Assembly: GCA_028694155.1 (NCBI GenBank)
Contig: JAQUTY010000006.1
Coordinates: forward strand, 62,001 to 126,000
Direction of reading: 5' to 3'
DNA length: 64,000 nt
Origin: Eubacteriales bacterium
GTDB lineage: Bacteria; Bacillota; Clostridia; Christensenellales; CAG-138
Positions within the stretch are counted from its first letter, which is position 1; every line of letters begins with the position of its first letter. A program made the position numbers and the translations under genes. The notes beneath the pieces are model-generated. The model did not search any database. It was not told the DNA's origin and was given only the letters and a program-made list of their open reading frames with translations. Below, one piece after another: positions 16,263 through 25,205 of this stretch.

Positions 16263-17909
16263 TTGAATAGAAACGCAATCAATGGCGCCAAGCTTCGCGA
16301 CATGTTTTTGTGCGGAGCAGCGCTGCTAGATAAAAACAAAGAGCATATTGATGCTTTGAATGTTTTTCCTGTGCCTGATGGCGATACGGGAACAAACATG
16401 TCTATGACCATGCATGGTGCGGTCAAGGAACTTGTCAATATGCCGGATACTGTCACCGCAACAAAGGTGATTGATGCCGTTGCCTCAGGCGCATTGAGAG
16501 GCGCAAGAGGTAATTCGGGCGTTATTTTGTCGCAGCTTTTCCGCGGCTATGCCAAGTGCATTCGCGGTAACGATACAATCGATGCGTCAATATTTGCATC
16601 AGCGATTCAGGAGGGAACTCAGGCTGCGTACAAGGCTGTTATGAAGCCTAAGGAAGGCACAATCCTTACCGTGTCAAGACTGATAGCGGAGGCTACAAAG
16701 CCTTTTGCTCAAAAGAAAGCAGACTCGATTGACGGATTATTCGAGACTATTCTCTCGTCCGGAGAAAAGGCTCTTGAGCTTACGCCCCAGCTTCTGCCCG
16801 TGCTAAAGGAAGCAGGAGTAGTGGATTCGGGCGGCAAGGGACTTTTGACCATTTATCGAGGCATGGCTGCCGCATGGACAGGAGTTGATGTTGAAACATT
16901 TGACGTTGAGCAAGACGAAGCCGTTATGAACAATGAGCAGGCGGATCTTGCCAATTTCTCCACCGAGTCGATAGAATTTGGCTACTGCACGGAATTTTTT
17001 GTAGTGCGATTGGTCGAGGGATTCTCCGAAAAGGATTTGGAGATGTTCAGAGATCATCTGATGCGCATTGGCGATTCGGTTGTCGTTGCGAGCGACACGG
17101 ACATGGTAAAGGTTCATGTACATTCGAATTGCCCCGGCAAAATATTGCAGATGGCAATGCAGTTTGGCGAACTAGACAGACTGAAAATTGAGAATATGCG
17201 TGAGCAGAACAGACAGCTTTTGGAAAATCGCAAGCGCAATGAGGCGGAGTTTGCGCTGATTGCGGTCAGCACAGGCGATGGAATGGACGCCATTTTTACT
17301 GATCTGTGTGTCAACAAGATCATTTCGGGAGGTCAGTCCATGAACCCGAGCATAGATACCATTGTCAACGCCATCAAGCAGGTCAACGCACGCAACGTGT
17401 TTGTTTTGCCCAACAACAGCAACATTATTCTGGCGGCGGAGCAGGCAAAGGAGCTGTGCGATGTGAACGTCATCGTGCTTCCCACAAAAACGATTCCGCA
17501 GGGAATAGCTGCTGCAACTGCATTTAATGCCGAGGAGAGCCTTGATGATAACATCGACAACATGAACGATGCCATGGACGGTGTGCTTTCAGGTGCGGTT
17601 ACATATGCGGTCAGGGACACGCAGTTCCACGGCAAGCATATAAATAATGGCGACATCATTGGAATTATGGACAGCGATTTAAGCGTTGTAAGCGATACTG
17701 TTGACTCTGCAGGTGTGCAGCTATTGCGACAGATGATAACCCAAAAAGGCGAGGACGATCCAATAGTTACAATTTTCTTTGGCGAGGGTGTTGACCTGGA
17801 GCGTGCAAATGCACTTGCCCAAGCGGTGCAATCGGACTATGAGGACGCCGAGTTCATCATTCAAAATGGTGGGCAGCCGCTGTATTACTACTATTTCTCG
17901 GTTGAATAA
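16263..17909 (+). CDS. fakA: DAK2/DegV-type fatty acid kinase subunit FakA (YloV)
   Basis: A 548-residue ATP-dependent kinase subunit that phosphorylates fatty acids bound by a FakB (DegV-family) partner. The N-terminal DhaL/DAK2 domain (about 1-200) has the Mg-ATP loop PVPDGDTGTNM and GARGNSGVILSQ. A linker and a C-terminal FakB-binding domain follow. It starts at a TTG (16263) with GGAGG at 16251-16255. No FakB gene is in the window. It ends at a strong terminator and lies in the common yloU-yloV-recG order. Confidence 0.92.
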   Translation: MNRNAINGAKLRDMFLCGAALLDKNKEHIDALNVFPVPDGDTGTNMSMTMHGAVKELVNMPDTVTATKVIDAVASGALRGARGNSGVILSQLFRGYAKCIRGNDTIDASIFASAIQEGTQAAYKAVMKPKEGTILTVSRLIAEATKPFAQKKADSIDGLFETILSSGEKALELTPQLLPVLKEAGVVDSGGKGLLTIYRGMAAAWTGVDVETFDVEQDEAVMNNEQADLANFSTESIEFGYCTEFFVVRLVEGFSEKDLEMFRDHLMRIGDSVVVASDTDMVKVHVHSNCPGKILQMAMQFGELDRLKIENMREQNRQLLENRKRNEAEFALIAVSTGDGMDAIFTDLCVNKIISGGQSMNPSIDTIVNAIKQVNARNVFVLPNNSNIILAAEQAKELCDVNVIVLPTKTIPQGIAAATAFNAEESLDDNIDNMNDAMDGVLSGAVTYAVRDTQFHGKHINNGDIIGIMDSDLSVVSDTVDSAGVQLLRQMITQKGEDDPIVTIFFGEGVDLERANALAQAVQSDYEDAEFIIQNGGQPLYYYYFSVE

Positions 17910-17916
17910 AACGTTA

Positions 17917-17941
17917 AGAGCCGTCAAACGGCTCTTTTTTG
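17917..17941 (+). terminator. Terminator/attenuator between fakA and recG
   Basis: AGAGCCGT (17917-17924) pairs with ACGGCTCT (17928-17935) across a 3-base loop, followed by a run of T ending 1 base before the recG ATG. Confidence 0.88.
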
Positions 17942-17942
17942 A

Positions 17943-19934
17943 ATGATGGAATTGAGAGACATTAAGGGAATAGGAGCAAAGCGATTAGCTCTGTTGGCGT
18001 CCTTGGGGATTAAATCCTTTGAGGATGCCTTAAGCTACTATCCTTCGGACTACATTGATGGAACAAATATTGTTCCTGTCTGCCAGCTAAATGACGGGCA
18101 ACGTGCAAGCGTGTCAATTGAAGTCATCTCAAACCCCAGTGTGTTCTACAAAGGCAAAATGAGTATTGTGACGGTCAGATGTGCGGACGAAACGGGCAAG
18201 CTCACTCTGCGCTGGTACAATCAGCCGTATAGGGGCTCACAACTGCATATTGGCGATAGAATCGCCGTGATTGGCAAGGTCACAAAGGACAAGTCCGCTG
18301 CCATGATTAACCCAATAATGTCTGTAAGTGCGGGCTGCATTACACCAGTCTATTCCACTTGCAAGGGCTTGACACAGAACATCATTAAGGACGTTGTTGC
18401 GGTCGCTTTAGGAGCGCATAAAGTATACGAAACGCTTCCGGCGGAAATATTGCGCCAATATGGACTCATGGGCAGGGATGAAGCTACTCGTCAGTTGCAT
18501 ATTCCAAAGTCAACGGAGCTGCTAAAAAAAGCGCAGGAGCGCATGAGCTTTGAGCATACGTTGATGTACATGCTCGTGGTCGAGCAGAGAAAGGACGATA
18601 GGAGAGCACACAGCGGACTGTCCTTTAATACCGATGGCCTGATGGATAAATTCCTAAAAAGAATACCGTTTGCGCCAACAAAGGCTCAGATGCAAACCAT
18701 GGCGGAGGTGGATTGTGATATGAGCTCAAGCGTACCAATGAACAGACTCATTCAGGGCGATGTAGGCTCAGGCAAAACGCTGATAGCGGAATATGCTTTG
18801 ACAGTTGCCGCTGCAAACGGCTATCAGGGTGCGTTTATGGCTCCAACTGAGATACTGGCAAGACAACACTATCAGACACTTAGCAGGCTGTTTGGATGCA
18901 CCTGCGGACTTCTGCTTGGAAGTCAGACCGCAACTGAGCGCAGGGCAGTACTTGAGAGGATACGCACTGGGGAATGTTTTGTTGCGGTGGGTACTCATGC
19001 GCTGCTTAACGACACGGTGGTGTTTGACCGGCTGGGAGTTGTGATAACGGACGAGCAGCACAGATTCGGAGTTGCGCAGAGGGCGAAGCTGTCGCATAAA
19101 GGACTTAGACCCGACACCTTGGTTATGAGTGCCACACCAATTCCACGCACGCTTGCTCTGATTCTCTACGGCGATCTCGACCTGTCAGTAATTGATGAGC
19201 TGCCGCCAAACAGAAAAAGCATTAAAACGAGGTTTATTGCTCCCCACAAGCGTGAGGATCTGTATAAATACATTGAGACTGAGGCGCAACATGGCAATCA
19301 AAGCTATGTCGTCTGCCCAATGATCGAAGCTGACGAGCAGCTTGGTGCTGTTTCGGCGGAGGAGCTATATGTGCAGCTCAAAAAACAATATGGCAGGGTG
19401 AAGGTGGGTCTGATTCACGGGCGCATGACGGAGAAAGACAAAAATGCGGTCATGGAGCAATTCAAGGACGGGCAGATAGGTGTGCTGGTATCCACAACGG
19501 TCATCGAGGTGGGCATTGACGTTGAAAACGCAACCAATATAGTCATTGAGAATGCGGAACGGTTCGGGCTTGCTACCCTTCATCAGCTTCGAGGAAGAGT
19601 AGGCAGGGGAGAAAAACAGTCCTATTGCTTTTTGCTTTCGAACACGGACGATGTAATGAAATCTGAACGCATTAAAGCGATGCTGGACACCTGCGATGGC
19701 TTTGAAATTGCTCAAAGAGACATGGAACAGCGTGGAACAGGGGATATTTTGGGACTTAGACAGCACGGAGAGCGCAGTTCTAACTCCATAGGAGCAAACT
19801 GCACCCTAGAAACGCTTCAAAATGCGGTAGAGGCGGCAAAAAACATTCTTTCAACGCCTACTGCGGTCAATCATGATTTACTGATTCGCTCTGCGGAATA
19901 CTTCAGCAATCTGGATAGCATTGCCAATAATTAA
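17943..19934 (+). CDS. recG: ATP-dependent DNA helicase RecG
   Basis: A 663-residue fork-regression helicase. Layout: N-terminal HhH/wedge OB domain (IKGIGAKRLALLASLGI, about 5-21), Walker A QGDVGSGKT near residue 275, the family signature DEQHRFGV, then the second helicase domain with GRVGRGEKQSYC. The fakA terminator's T tract ends at the ATG and no Shine-Dalgarno sequence is visible, so how it is expressed is unclear. Confidence 0.93.
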   Translation: MMELRDIKGIGAKRLALLASLGIKSFEDALSYYPSDYIDGTNIVPVCQLNDGQRASVSIEVISNPSVFYKGKMSIVTVRCADETGKLTLRWYNQPYRGSQLHIGDRIAVIGKVTKDKSAAMINPIMSVSAGCITPVYSTCKGLTQNIIKDVVAVALGAHKVYETLPAEILRQYGLMGRDEATRQLHIPKSTELLKKAQERMSFEHTLMYMLVVEQRKDDRRAHSGLSFNTDGLMDKFLKRIPFAPTKAQMQTMAEVDCDMSSSVPMNRLIQGDVGSGKTLIAEYALTVAAANGYQGAFMAPTEILARQHYQTLSRLFGCTCGLLLGSQTATERRAVLERIRTGECFVAVGTHALLNDTVVFDRLGVVITDEQHRFGVAQRAKLSHKGLRPDTLVMSATPIPRTLALILYGDLDLSVIDELPPNRKSIKTRFIAPHKREDLYKYIETEAQHGNQSYVVCPMIEADEQLGAVSAEELYVQLKKQYGRVKVGLIHGRMTEKDKNAVMEQFKDGQIGVLVSTTVIEVGIDVENATNIVIENAERFGLATLHQLRGRVGRGEKQSYCFLLSNTDDVMKSERIKAMLDTCDGFEIAQRDMEQRGTGDILGLRQHGERSSNSIGANCTLETLQNAVEAAKNILSTPTAVNHDLLIRSAEYFSNLDSIANN

Positions 19935-20009
19935 AGAGCACCGCCCTTATTGTAATTTAACATTAAGGACGGTACTGTGGTTCCCAATCGTGGGACTACA
20001 TTTGGGTTT
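19935..20009. other. Convergent gap between recG and the first SASP gene
   Basis: Holds an imperfect hairpin, ACCGCCCTTA (19940-19949) with TAAGGACGGT (19964-19973), one mismatch, and a smaller CCCA/TGGG hairpin near 19983-19996. Neither has a clean T tract on the plus strand. The second reads into a T-poor tract on the minus strand. It may serve as a weak two-way terminator. Confidence 0.4.
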
Positions 20010-20225
20010 TTATCTCATCATGGAGCTCGAAGAGCTGCTCATGTTGTTTTGTGCGTATGCAATCATACGCTTGACCATTTCGCCACCTACGGAACCTGCC
20101 TCACGAGAGGTCAAGTCGCCGTTGTAGCCCTGCTTCAAGTTGACGTTCAACGAGGAAGCTACTTCACTCTTCAGACTTTCAAGCTTCTGCTTGCTGTCCG
20201 GGATAAGTGCGCCATTGCGTGCCAT
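20010..20225 (-). CDS. Alpha/beta-type small acid-soluble spore protein (copy 1)
   Basis: A 71-residue DNA-coating protein of the spore core. The germination-protease region (LKSEVASSLNV) and the DNA-contact signature (LTSREAGSVGGEMVKRMI) are intact. The tail is Ser/Met-rich (NNMSSSSSSMMR), longer than in copy 2. AAGGAGA precedes the ATG. Together with its neighbour it shows the host makes true endospores. Expression is expected in the forespore under sigma-G, but I could not place a convincing sigma-G promoter. Confidence 0.95.
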   Translation of the reverse strand: MARNGALIPDSKQKLESLKSEVASSLNVNLKQGYNGDLTSREAGSVGGEMVKRMIAYAQNNMSSSSSSMMR

Positions 20226-20265
20226 AGTGTTCTCCTTTCAAACCGTATTTGTTCGTTACATGCCA

Positions 20266-20457
20266 TTAGTGCATATTCTTCTCAGCGTATGCGATCATGC
20301 GCTTGACCATCTCTCCACCGATACTGCCGGCTTCACGAGAGGTCAGATCACCATTGTAACCCTGCTTCAGATCAATATTCAAAGAAGAAGCAACTTCTGA
20401 TTTGAAGCTGTCCAGCTTGGTCTTGGACTCAGGAATGAGTGCGCCATTTCGTGCCAT
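20266..20457 (-). CDS. Alpha/beta-type small acid-soluble spore protein (copy 2)
   Basis: A 63-residue paralogue of the adjacent SASP, sharing MARNGALIP at the N terminus and the block LTSREAGS(I/V)GGEMVKRMIAYA. The start at 20457 follows AAAGGAGGTGAA. In-frame codons further upstream encode no SASP sequence. A 40-bp gap separates the two copies. They arose by tandem duplication, and the near-identical core gives long direct DNA similarity between 20060-20225 and 20290-20457. Confidence 0.95.
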   Translation of the reverse strand: MARNGALIPESKTKLDSFKSEVASSLNIDLKQGYNGDLTSREAGSIGGEMVKRMIAYAEKNMH

Positions 20458-20543
20458 GTATTTCACCTCCTTTTTCGATGTAGTATTAATTTTTCCTAAA
20501 ATCAAACCAATATGACAGGAAATTTCTGTATGAAATATCTGAT

Positions 20544-20572
20544 TTGACAAAAATGATTTTTTTAGCTATGAT
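20544..20572 (+). promoter_or_regulatory. Promoter of the PIG-L-like gene
   Basis: TTGACA (20544-20549), 17 bp and TATGAT (20567-20572). It overlaps the upstream region of the divergent SASP gene. Confidence 0.8.
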
Positions 20573-20598
20573 ATAAGTTGAAATTTTGTGAGGTAATT

Positions 20599-22155
20599 AT
20601 GAAAAGGAATTTGGCAATCTGCATCGTCATAGCTCTTGTGCTTTGTTCCCTGTGCTCGGTCGCCTATGCGGACGAAGCTTTGGATTATTCGAATCAATGC
20701 ACCTTTACTTATAATGTGGATTTGGGCAATTCGGATTTGTTTTTGGATTCCGATGTAGAAACACAGTTGAATTTGCCTGCCGGAAATGCCATTACCATGT
20801 ACTGGGGAGCAAATGTGCCCGTAAGACATATTTATTATGAGCTGGGAAATCTTTCCAATGGATTTGCTTTCATTTTTTTAGATGAAAATGATGCCGTAAT
20901 CAGCACAGTAAATTGCAGCAGCGTATTTATTTGCAACGTTGTTGATGTGCCAAATGGCGCTCATAAGACTACAATCTTCACAACTGAGAAACTTGCTGTT
21001 GCAACCTTGCACGCGTATGGCGATGGCGATTTGCCCACAACATGCCATAGCTGGGACAACGATCCGCAAGACTTGGATTATCTTGTTTTTGCAGCGCATC
21101 AATGCGATGAAACAGTTACCTTTGGCGCAGCTATCTCTATTTTGCAGGAGCGTGGCGCAAACGGTGGGTTGGTGTACATGACTACAAAAAACATCGTTCG
21201 CACCTTCCAGAGCCTAGATGCAATTAGCACATTGGGAATGAGCACACATCCCATAATTGCTGAATTTAGAAACAGACAGGATGCCGAGACAGAGCGTGCC
21301 GCAAGAGGTTATTGGAACGAGGATGACGTTATGCTCTACTTGGTGAGAAACATTCGCAAGTATAAACCAGAGTTAGTGATAACACATGCGGAGGACGGTG
21401 ATGGCGATGGACAGGACGCAATCACATCACGTCTTGTCGTGGCTGCCGTTGAAAATGCTGCCAATTCCGAGTTTGATACTGAATCTGTGACGCAGTATGG
21501 AGCGTGGAACGTCAATAAGTTGTATCTGCATCTGGCGGAGACCAATGGTATTACGTTAAACGAAAATCAGAAAATAGGCAATTATTCTCTTGATGAGGTA
21601 TTGACATCAGCAGACAAATGCTATTCTGATGCACACGATACACGAAAAGTACCGGATCTTACGGGCGACAACAGCGCACTTAAATATGGATTGGTTTATT
21701 CGTCGGTGGGTGAGGATACACAGGGTGACAATATGCTTGAGAACCTGTCAATAGACCTGTCGGGTACGGCTACTCAACCGATCGGGAACCCATCAGATCC
21801 GTCCGAGCCTGAGCCGGAGCAAAGCTATACCTATTCCGATGATTTTGCTTCGCCCATTCCCGTTGCGCCGCCTACGCCCGTTCCTCAGAGTGGATTAACC
21901 GATGATACGGATGCTCCCGCTGATATTGGCGTAAAAGTAGAGGATTCTTTGCATGATAACGTTGCAAAAGAGGGCAGAGAGAAGTCGATTTGGCTTGTAG
22001 CTGCAGGAGCTGTTCTTTCGTTGATTTTGTTCGTGTTCACGTTCAGATGGTTCAGATATTCAAGAAGCACCTTCGTGGCAGTTTTGATTTGCCTGTTACC
22101 GCTGCTGTTCATGACCGCCGCATACTTTTTGATCGTCAACATCTATATCGGATAA
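20599..22155 (+). CDS. Secreted, membrane-anchored PIG-L deacetylase-like protein with altered active site
   Basis: A 518-residue exported protein. The signal peptide covers about 1-25 (ends VAYADE). A beta-rich domain of about 130 residues comes next, then a PIG-L/LmbE-type domain (about 160-390), a Pro-rich linker, and two closely spaced C-terminal hydrophobic helices. PIG-L enzymes are zinc N-deacetylases with the motif AHPDDE. Here the same place reads AHQCDE (His167, Cys169, Asp170), so the general-base Asp is Cys. The later GHPDH motif reads GDGQD, so the third zinc ligand is also changed. Activity is doubtful. The start at 20599 follows GAGGT. An upstream in-frame ATG at 20578 coincides with the expected transcription start. 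Confidence 0.75.
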   Translation: MKRNLAICIVIALVLCSLCSVAYADEALDYSNQCTFTYNVDLGNSDLFLDSDVETQLNLPAGNAITMYWGANVPVRHIYYELGNLSNGFAFIFLDENDAVISTVNCSSVFICNVVDVPNGAHKTTIFTTEKLAVATLHAYGDGDLPTTCHSWDNDPQDLDYLVFAAHQCDETVTFGAAISILQERGANGGLVYMTTKNIVRTFQSLDAISTLGMSTHPIIAEFRNRQDAETERAARGYWNEDDVMLYLVRNIRKYKPELVITHAEDGDGDGQDAITSRLVVAAVENAANSEFDTESVTQYGAWNVNKLYLHLAETNGITLNENQKIGNYSLDEVLTSADKCYSDAHDTRKVPDLTGDNSALKYGLVYSSVGEDTQGDNMLENLSIDLSGTATQPIGNPSDPSEPEPEQSYTYSDDFASPIPVAPPTPVPQSGLTDDTDAPADIGVKVEDSLHDNVAKEGREKSIWLVAAGAVLSLILFVFTFRWFRYSRSTFVAVLICLLPLLFMTAAYFLIVNIYIG

Positions 22156-22203
22156 ATCAAATTATTTTGTACCTTTTTGCAGAATGGGCGCATATTCTGT
22201 ACC

Positions 22204-22863
22204 ATGAAGAAAGCTGTCAAAAAGTTACTTATCGTGGTTATTATTATTTTTGTAGTAATTGCCGCAGGGTTTGTGTACATCAATGCGAACCTGCGCCCTG
22301 TGTTGGCCGGCTTGTCGGCAGCAAGGGTGGAGTCTGTTGCGGCTAAGGCGATGAATCAGGCGATATTGGATGTAATTAGCACCGATTCTGCAGCGCAGGC
22401 ACTCCTTGACGTGTACTCAAACGATCATGGAGTATATTTATTGCAGGCAAACAGCGGCAAGCTCAATACTCTTTCGGCGGACTGCGCTGACGCAGCACTC
22501 GAACGAATAATGCAGCTGGGTGAGCAGGGCGTTTCGATTCCCATAGGTACGGTTTCGGGTATACCCCTGTTTTCGGGCATAGGGCCAAAGATTACGCTAA
22601 AATTCACTCCTGCAGGTGCGGTGCAGACCTCGTTTGACAGCGAATTTCGATCTGCCGGAATAAATCAAACACTTCACAGGATTACGCTCAGATTGACCGC
22701 TACAATAAGAATAATATTGCCCGGGCAATCCCACACCGTTACGGTTGTAGCCGAGGCAGCAATAGCAGAAAATATCATTGTGGGCGATGTTCCCAGTGCT
22801 TACACCAATGTTGCAAACGAGGAGGATCTGCTCAACCTTGTGCCGGGTGTAAACGATCCTTAA
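22204..22863 (+). CDS. yunB: Sporulation protein YunB
   Basis: A 219-residue protein with an N-terminal membrane helix (about 8-28), the LRPVLAGLSAARVESVA segment, and a mixed alpha/beta outer domain, as in Bacillus YunB. In B. subtilis the gene is expressed under sigma-E in the mother cell and is needed for efficient sporulation; the molecular role is not established. No Shine-Dalgarno is seen before the ATG at 22204. CATATTCT at 22191-22198 matches 6 of 8 bases of a sigma-E -10, but no matching -35 is clear. An alternative ATG at 22177 would prepend nine residues. Confidence 0.82.
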   Translation: MKKAVKKLLIVVIIIFVVIAAGFVYINANLRPVLAGLSAARVESVAAKAMNQAILDVISTDSAAQALLDVYSNDHGVYLLQANSGKLNTLSADCADAALERIMQLGEQGVSIPIGTVSGIPLFSGIGPKITLKFTPAGAVQTSFDSEFRSAGINQTLHRITLRLTATIRIILPGQSHTVTVVAEAAIAENIIVGDVPSAYTNVANEEDLLNLVPGVNDP

Positions 22864-22893
22864 GAATTTCTTGACAATAACAGGATTATTCGG

Positions 22894-22922
22894 TTGCCCT
22901 TTTGACACGCTCATGTTATAAT
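22894..22922 (+). promoter_or_regulatory. Promoter of prs
   Basis: TTGCCC (22894-22899), 17 bp and a perfect TATAAT (22917-22922). A nearby TTGACA at 22902 is too close to this -10 to pair with it. Confidence 0.7.
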
Positions 22923-22962
22923 GTGGTCGGATCAATATGAGTACAAAAGAAAAGAGGCTACT

Positions 22963-23991
22963 ATGTATACAGGTGCAGGCATTATCAAGATATATGCAGG
23001 CAGGACAGGTCGTTCATTTGCGCAACGCATGTGCGCCTATCTTGGAACACAGTTGGGAGATGCGGAAACCATCGTATTTGATGAGGGCAATATTTTTGTT
23101 CGAGTGAACGAATCCATCCGCGATAAGGACGTATACATTGTCCAACCAATCGGACGCGAACCAAATGATGAGTTTACCGAGCTGCTTTTCTGGATTGATG
23201 CGTTCAAACGTTCCAGCGCAAACTCCGTAACTGCAATTATTCCTTATTTTTCTTACGCCAAGGGCGACAAGAAGGACGAGCCCAGAGTATCTATCCGTGC
23301 TCGTGTATGTGCCGACTGTATCGAGGCCATCGGCGTTGACCGTGTTATTTTTATGGACTTGCATGCGGCACAGGTGCAGGGCTTTTTCAAAAAACCGGTC
23401 GATCACCTTTTGGCACAGCCATTGCTCTGCGAGTACATCAAGCGTCAGGGCATAGTCAATGATGATCTTGTCGTTGTCTCTCCCGATGCCGGCAGCGCAA
23501 AGCGTGCGCACCAGTTTGCAAACGAGTTCGGCTGCTCGGTCGCAATTGGCGACAAGACACGGTATAATCACAAGGACGATGCAAAAATTCTCAACGTCAT
23601 TGGCGATGTTAAGGGTAAGAACTGCTTGGTCGTAGATGACTTCTCGATTTCAGGCGGAACGCTCATTGATATTGCCCGTGGTCTCAAGGAGAACGGCGCA
23701 AACAAGCTGTATGCCGCACTGTCTCACAACGTTATGAATGCTAAAGCTATCAATCGCATACAAAACAGCGATTATGAGTTTTTGGTTTCAACCGATACTG
23801 TCGAGTGTCCAGAGGCGAGAAACGCATCAAAGATAAGAATTATTTCCGCTGCGCCCATGTTTGCTCAAGCGGTCAAGATTATTCACGACCGTGCGCCGAT
23901 GAGCACAATGTTCGACCAGCGCATTTCAAAGAGACTAATGGACATGAGCTTCACAGAGCAACCATCGCTGCTTGACGAGGATAACATTTAG
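22963..23991 (+). CDS. prs: Ribose-phosphate pyrophosphokinase, divergent
   Basis: Makes PRPP from ribose 5-phosphate and ATP. The 342 residues show the duplicated phosphoribosyltransferase fold: the ATP-site region YAKGDKKDEPRVSIRARV, the metal-binding DLHAAQVQGFF, the flexible loop DKTRYNHKDDA, and the PRPP loop VVDDFSISGGTL. Several usually fixed residues differ (KRR to KTR; DTGGT to SISGGT). It is a divergent member, and a second canonical prs elsewhere is possible. AGAGG precedes the ATG at 22963. Confidence 0.85.
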   Translation: MYTGAGIIKIYAGRTGRSFAQRMCAYLGTQLGDAETIVFDEGNIFVRVNESIRDKDVYIVQPIGREPNDEFTELLFWIDAFKRSSANSVTAIIPYFSYAKGDKKDEPRVSIRARVCADCIEAIGVDRVIFMDLHAAQVQGFFKKPVDHLLAQPLLCEYIKRQGIVNDDLVVVSPDAGSAKRAHQFANEFGCSVAIGDKTRYNHKDDAKILNVIGDVKGKNCLVVDDFSISGGTLIDIARGLKENGANKLYAALSHNVMNAKAINRIQNSDYEFLVSTDTVECPEARNASKIRIISAAPMFAQAVKIIHDRAPMSTMFDQRISKRLMDMSFTEQPSLLDEDNI

Positions 23992-24011
23992 CCGTAACGA
24001 AGGGACAAAGC

Positions 24012-25205
24012 ATGATATGTCGATTTTCCCCCGAGGCTGAGCGCAGAGAGCTCACTCCCGTGGACAATCTATTCATCACCGAGTTTCTGCCCGATGCTGA
24101 CGGACAGGACGTATGCGTGTACCTTTACGGGCTGATGCAATGCTACCATCCCTCCATGCGAGATACATCCATTTCCGAGGCTCTGTCCATACCCGAATCA
24201 AGAGTGCAGCGTGCTTTTGTCTATTGGCAGAGCAAGGGACTTTGTACCGTCGTTGGCGATGAACCCTTAATCGTTGAATACAAGGGAGCGACCATACAGG
24301 AGGCGACCACTGCTACACCTGCAAAATATCCGCAGTTTATTAGATCGCTAAATGCGTTGCTTGCTCCAAGAGAGCTTTTGCTTAGAGAGCTTAAATATGT
24401 AAATGCTTTTATAGAGGAATACGGCATGGAGGAAGGGGCAGTGATGGAGCTGTTTTCCTTCTGTATTCAGCAAAAATCAAAGCGTGTGTCTATAGGCTAT
24501 ATCAACACCGTTGCGATGTCTTGGTGCGAGCGTGGGATACTGACGGCTGATCAGGCAAGTCAATATATCTCTGATTACAACATCAAGGCACATGGCGCAA
24601 GTGAGGTGCTTGCAAGATGGAACAAACGCCGCAAGCCCACCCATGACGAAATGGATATGTATGATCGCTGGGTTGGCGAATGGGGCTTTGACACCGAGGC
24701 GATACTTGCCGCCTGTCCTCAGGTGGTTGTGGCAGGGACTCCTACCTTTGCTGTTTTGAACGATATGTTATCTGCACTCCATGCAAAGAACATGACCACC
24801 AAAGATGATATTTTAAGCAACGACAAGAGCGTATCGTCCGATAAGGAATTTACCCGCTTGGTATTTGCAAGACTTGGCAAGGTTGAGCCGCCTACACAGT
24901 CGAACATTGCGCAGATTGGCGTATTTGTGCATCAAATGAAGATTCCCCAGCAGGTCATTCTGCTCGCCGCTGATGCCTGTGCTACGGCGGAGCGACCGCT
25001 TGGGTATCTAAAGGCTATTCTAAAAGATTGGGCCGACAAGGGAATAAATTCGATTCCGCTTGCGGAAAAGGCGTTGGTTGAACGTGAAAATGGCAAAAAT
25101 ACTTCAAATAAAGGAAAGCGAGTGACCATTGATTACAAGGGACAGCGTGCGCCAAACAGCAATGATGTTGCGGCTAGATTCGTGAACTTGGACGAGGATA
25201 TTTAA
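24012..25205 (+). CDS. DnaD-like replication initiation protein
   Basis: A 397-residue protein with an N-terminal winged-helix region (about 15-85, ISEALSIPESRVQRAFVYWQ) and DnaD/DnaB2-type helical domains. Two DnaD_2-like repeats occur (about 120-200 and 205-280, with EYGMEEGAVMELFSFC and EWGFDTEAILAAC). The C-terminal basic tail is typical. In Firmicutes such proteins help load the replicative helicase with the DnaC/DnaI-type loader, encoded next with no gap. AAGGGACA precedes the ATG. Confidence 0.85.
   Translation: MICRFSPEAERRELTPVDNLFITEFLPDADGQDVCVYLYGLMQCYHPSMRDTSISEALSIPESRVQRAFVYWQSKGLCTVVGDEPLIVEYKGATIQEATTATPAKYPQFIRSLNALLAPRELLLRELKYVNAFIEEYGMEEGAVMELFSFCIQQKSKRVSIGYINTVAMSWCERGILTADQASQYISDYNIKAHGASEVLARWNKRRKPTHDEMDMYDRWVGEWGFDTEAILAACPQVVVAGTPTFAVLNDMLSALHAKNMTTKDDILSNDKSVSSDKEFTRLVFARLGKVEPPTQSNIAQIGVFVHQMKIPQQVILLAADACATAERPLGYLKAILKDWADKGINSIPLAEKALVERENGKNTSNKGKRVTIDYKGQRAPNSNDVAARFVNLDEDI

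Noticed and set aside
20458..20543. Sigma-G promoter for the SASP genes
   Set aside because: Partial matches (CATA, CATATT) exist but the spacing does not fit the consensus.
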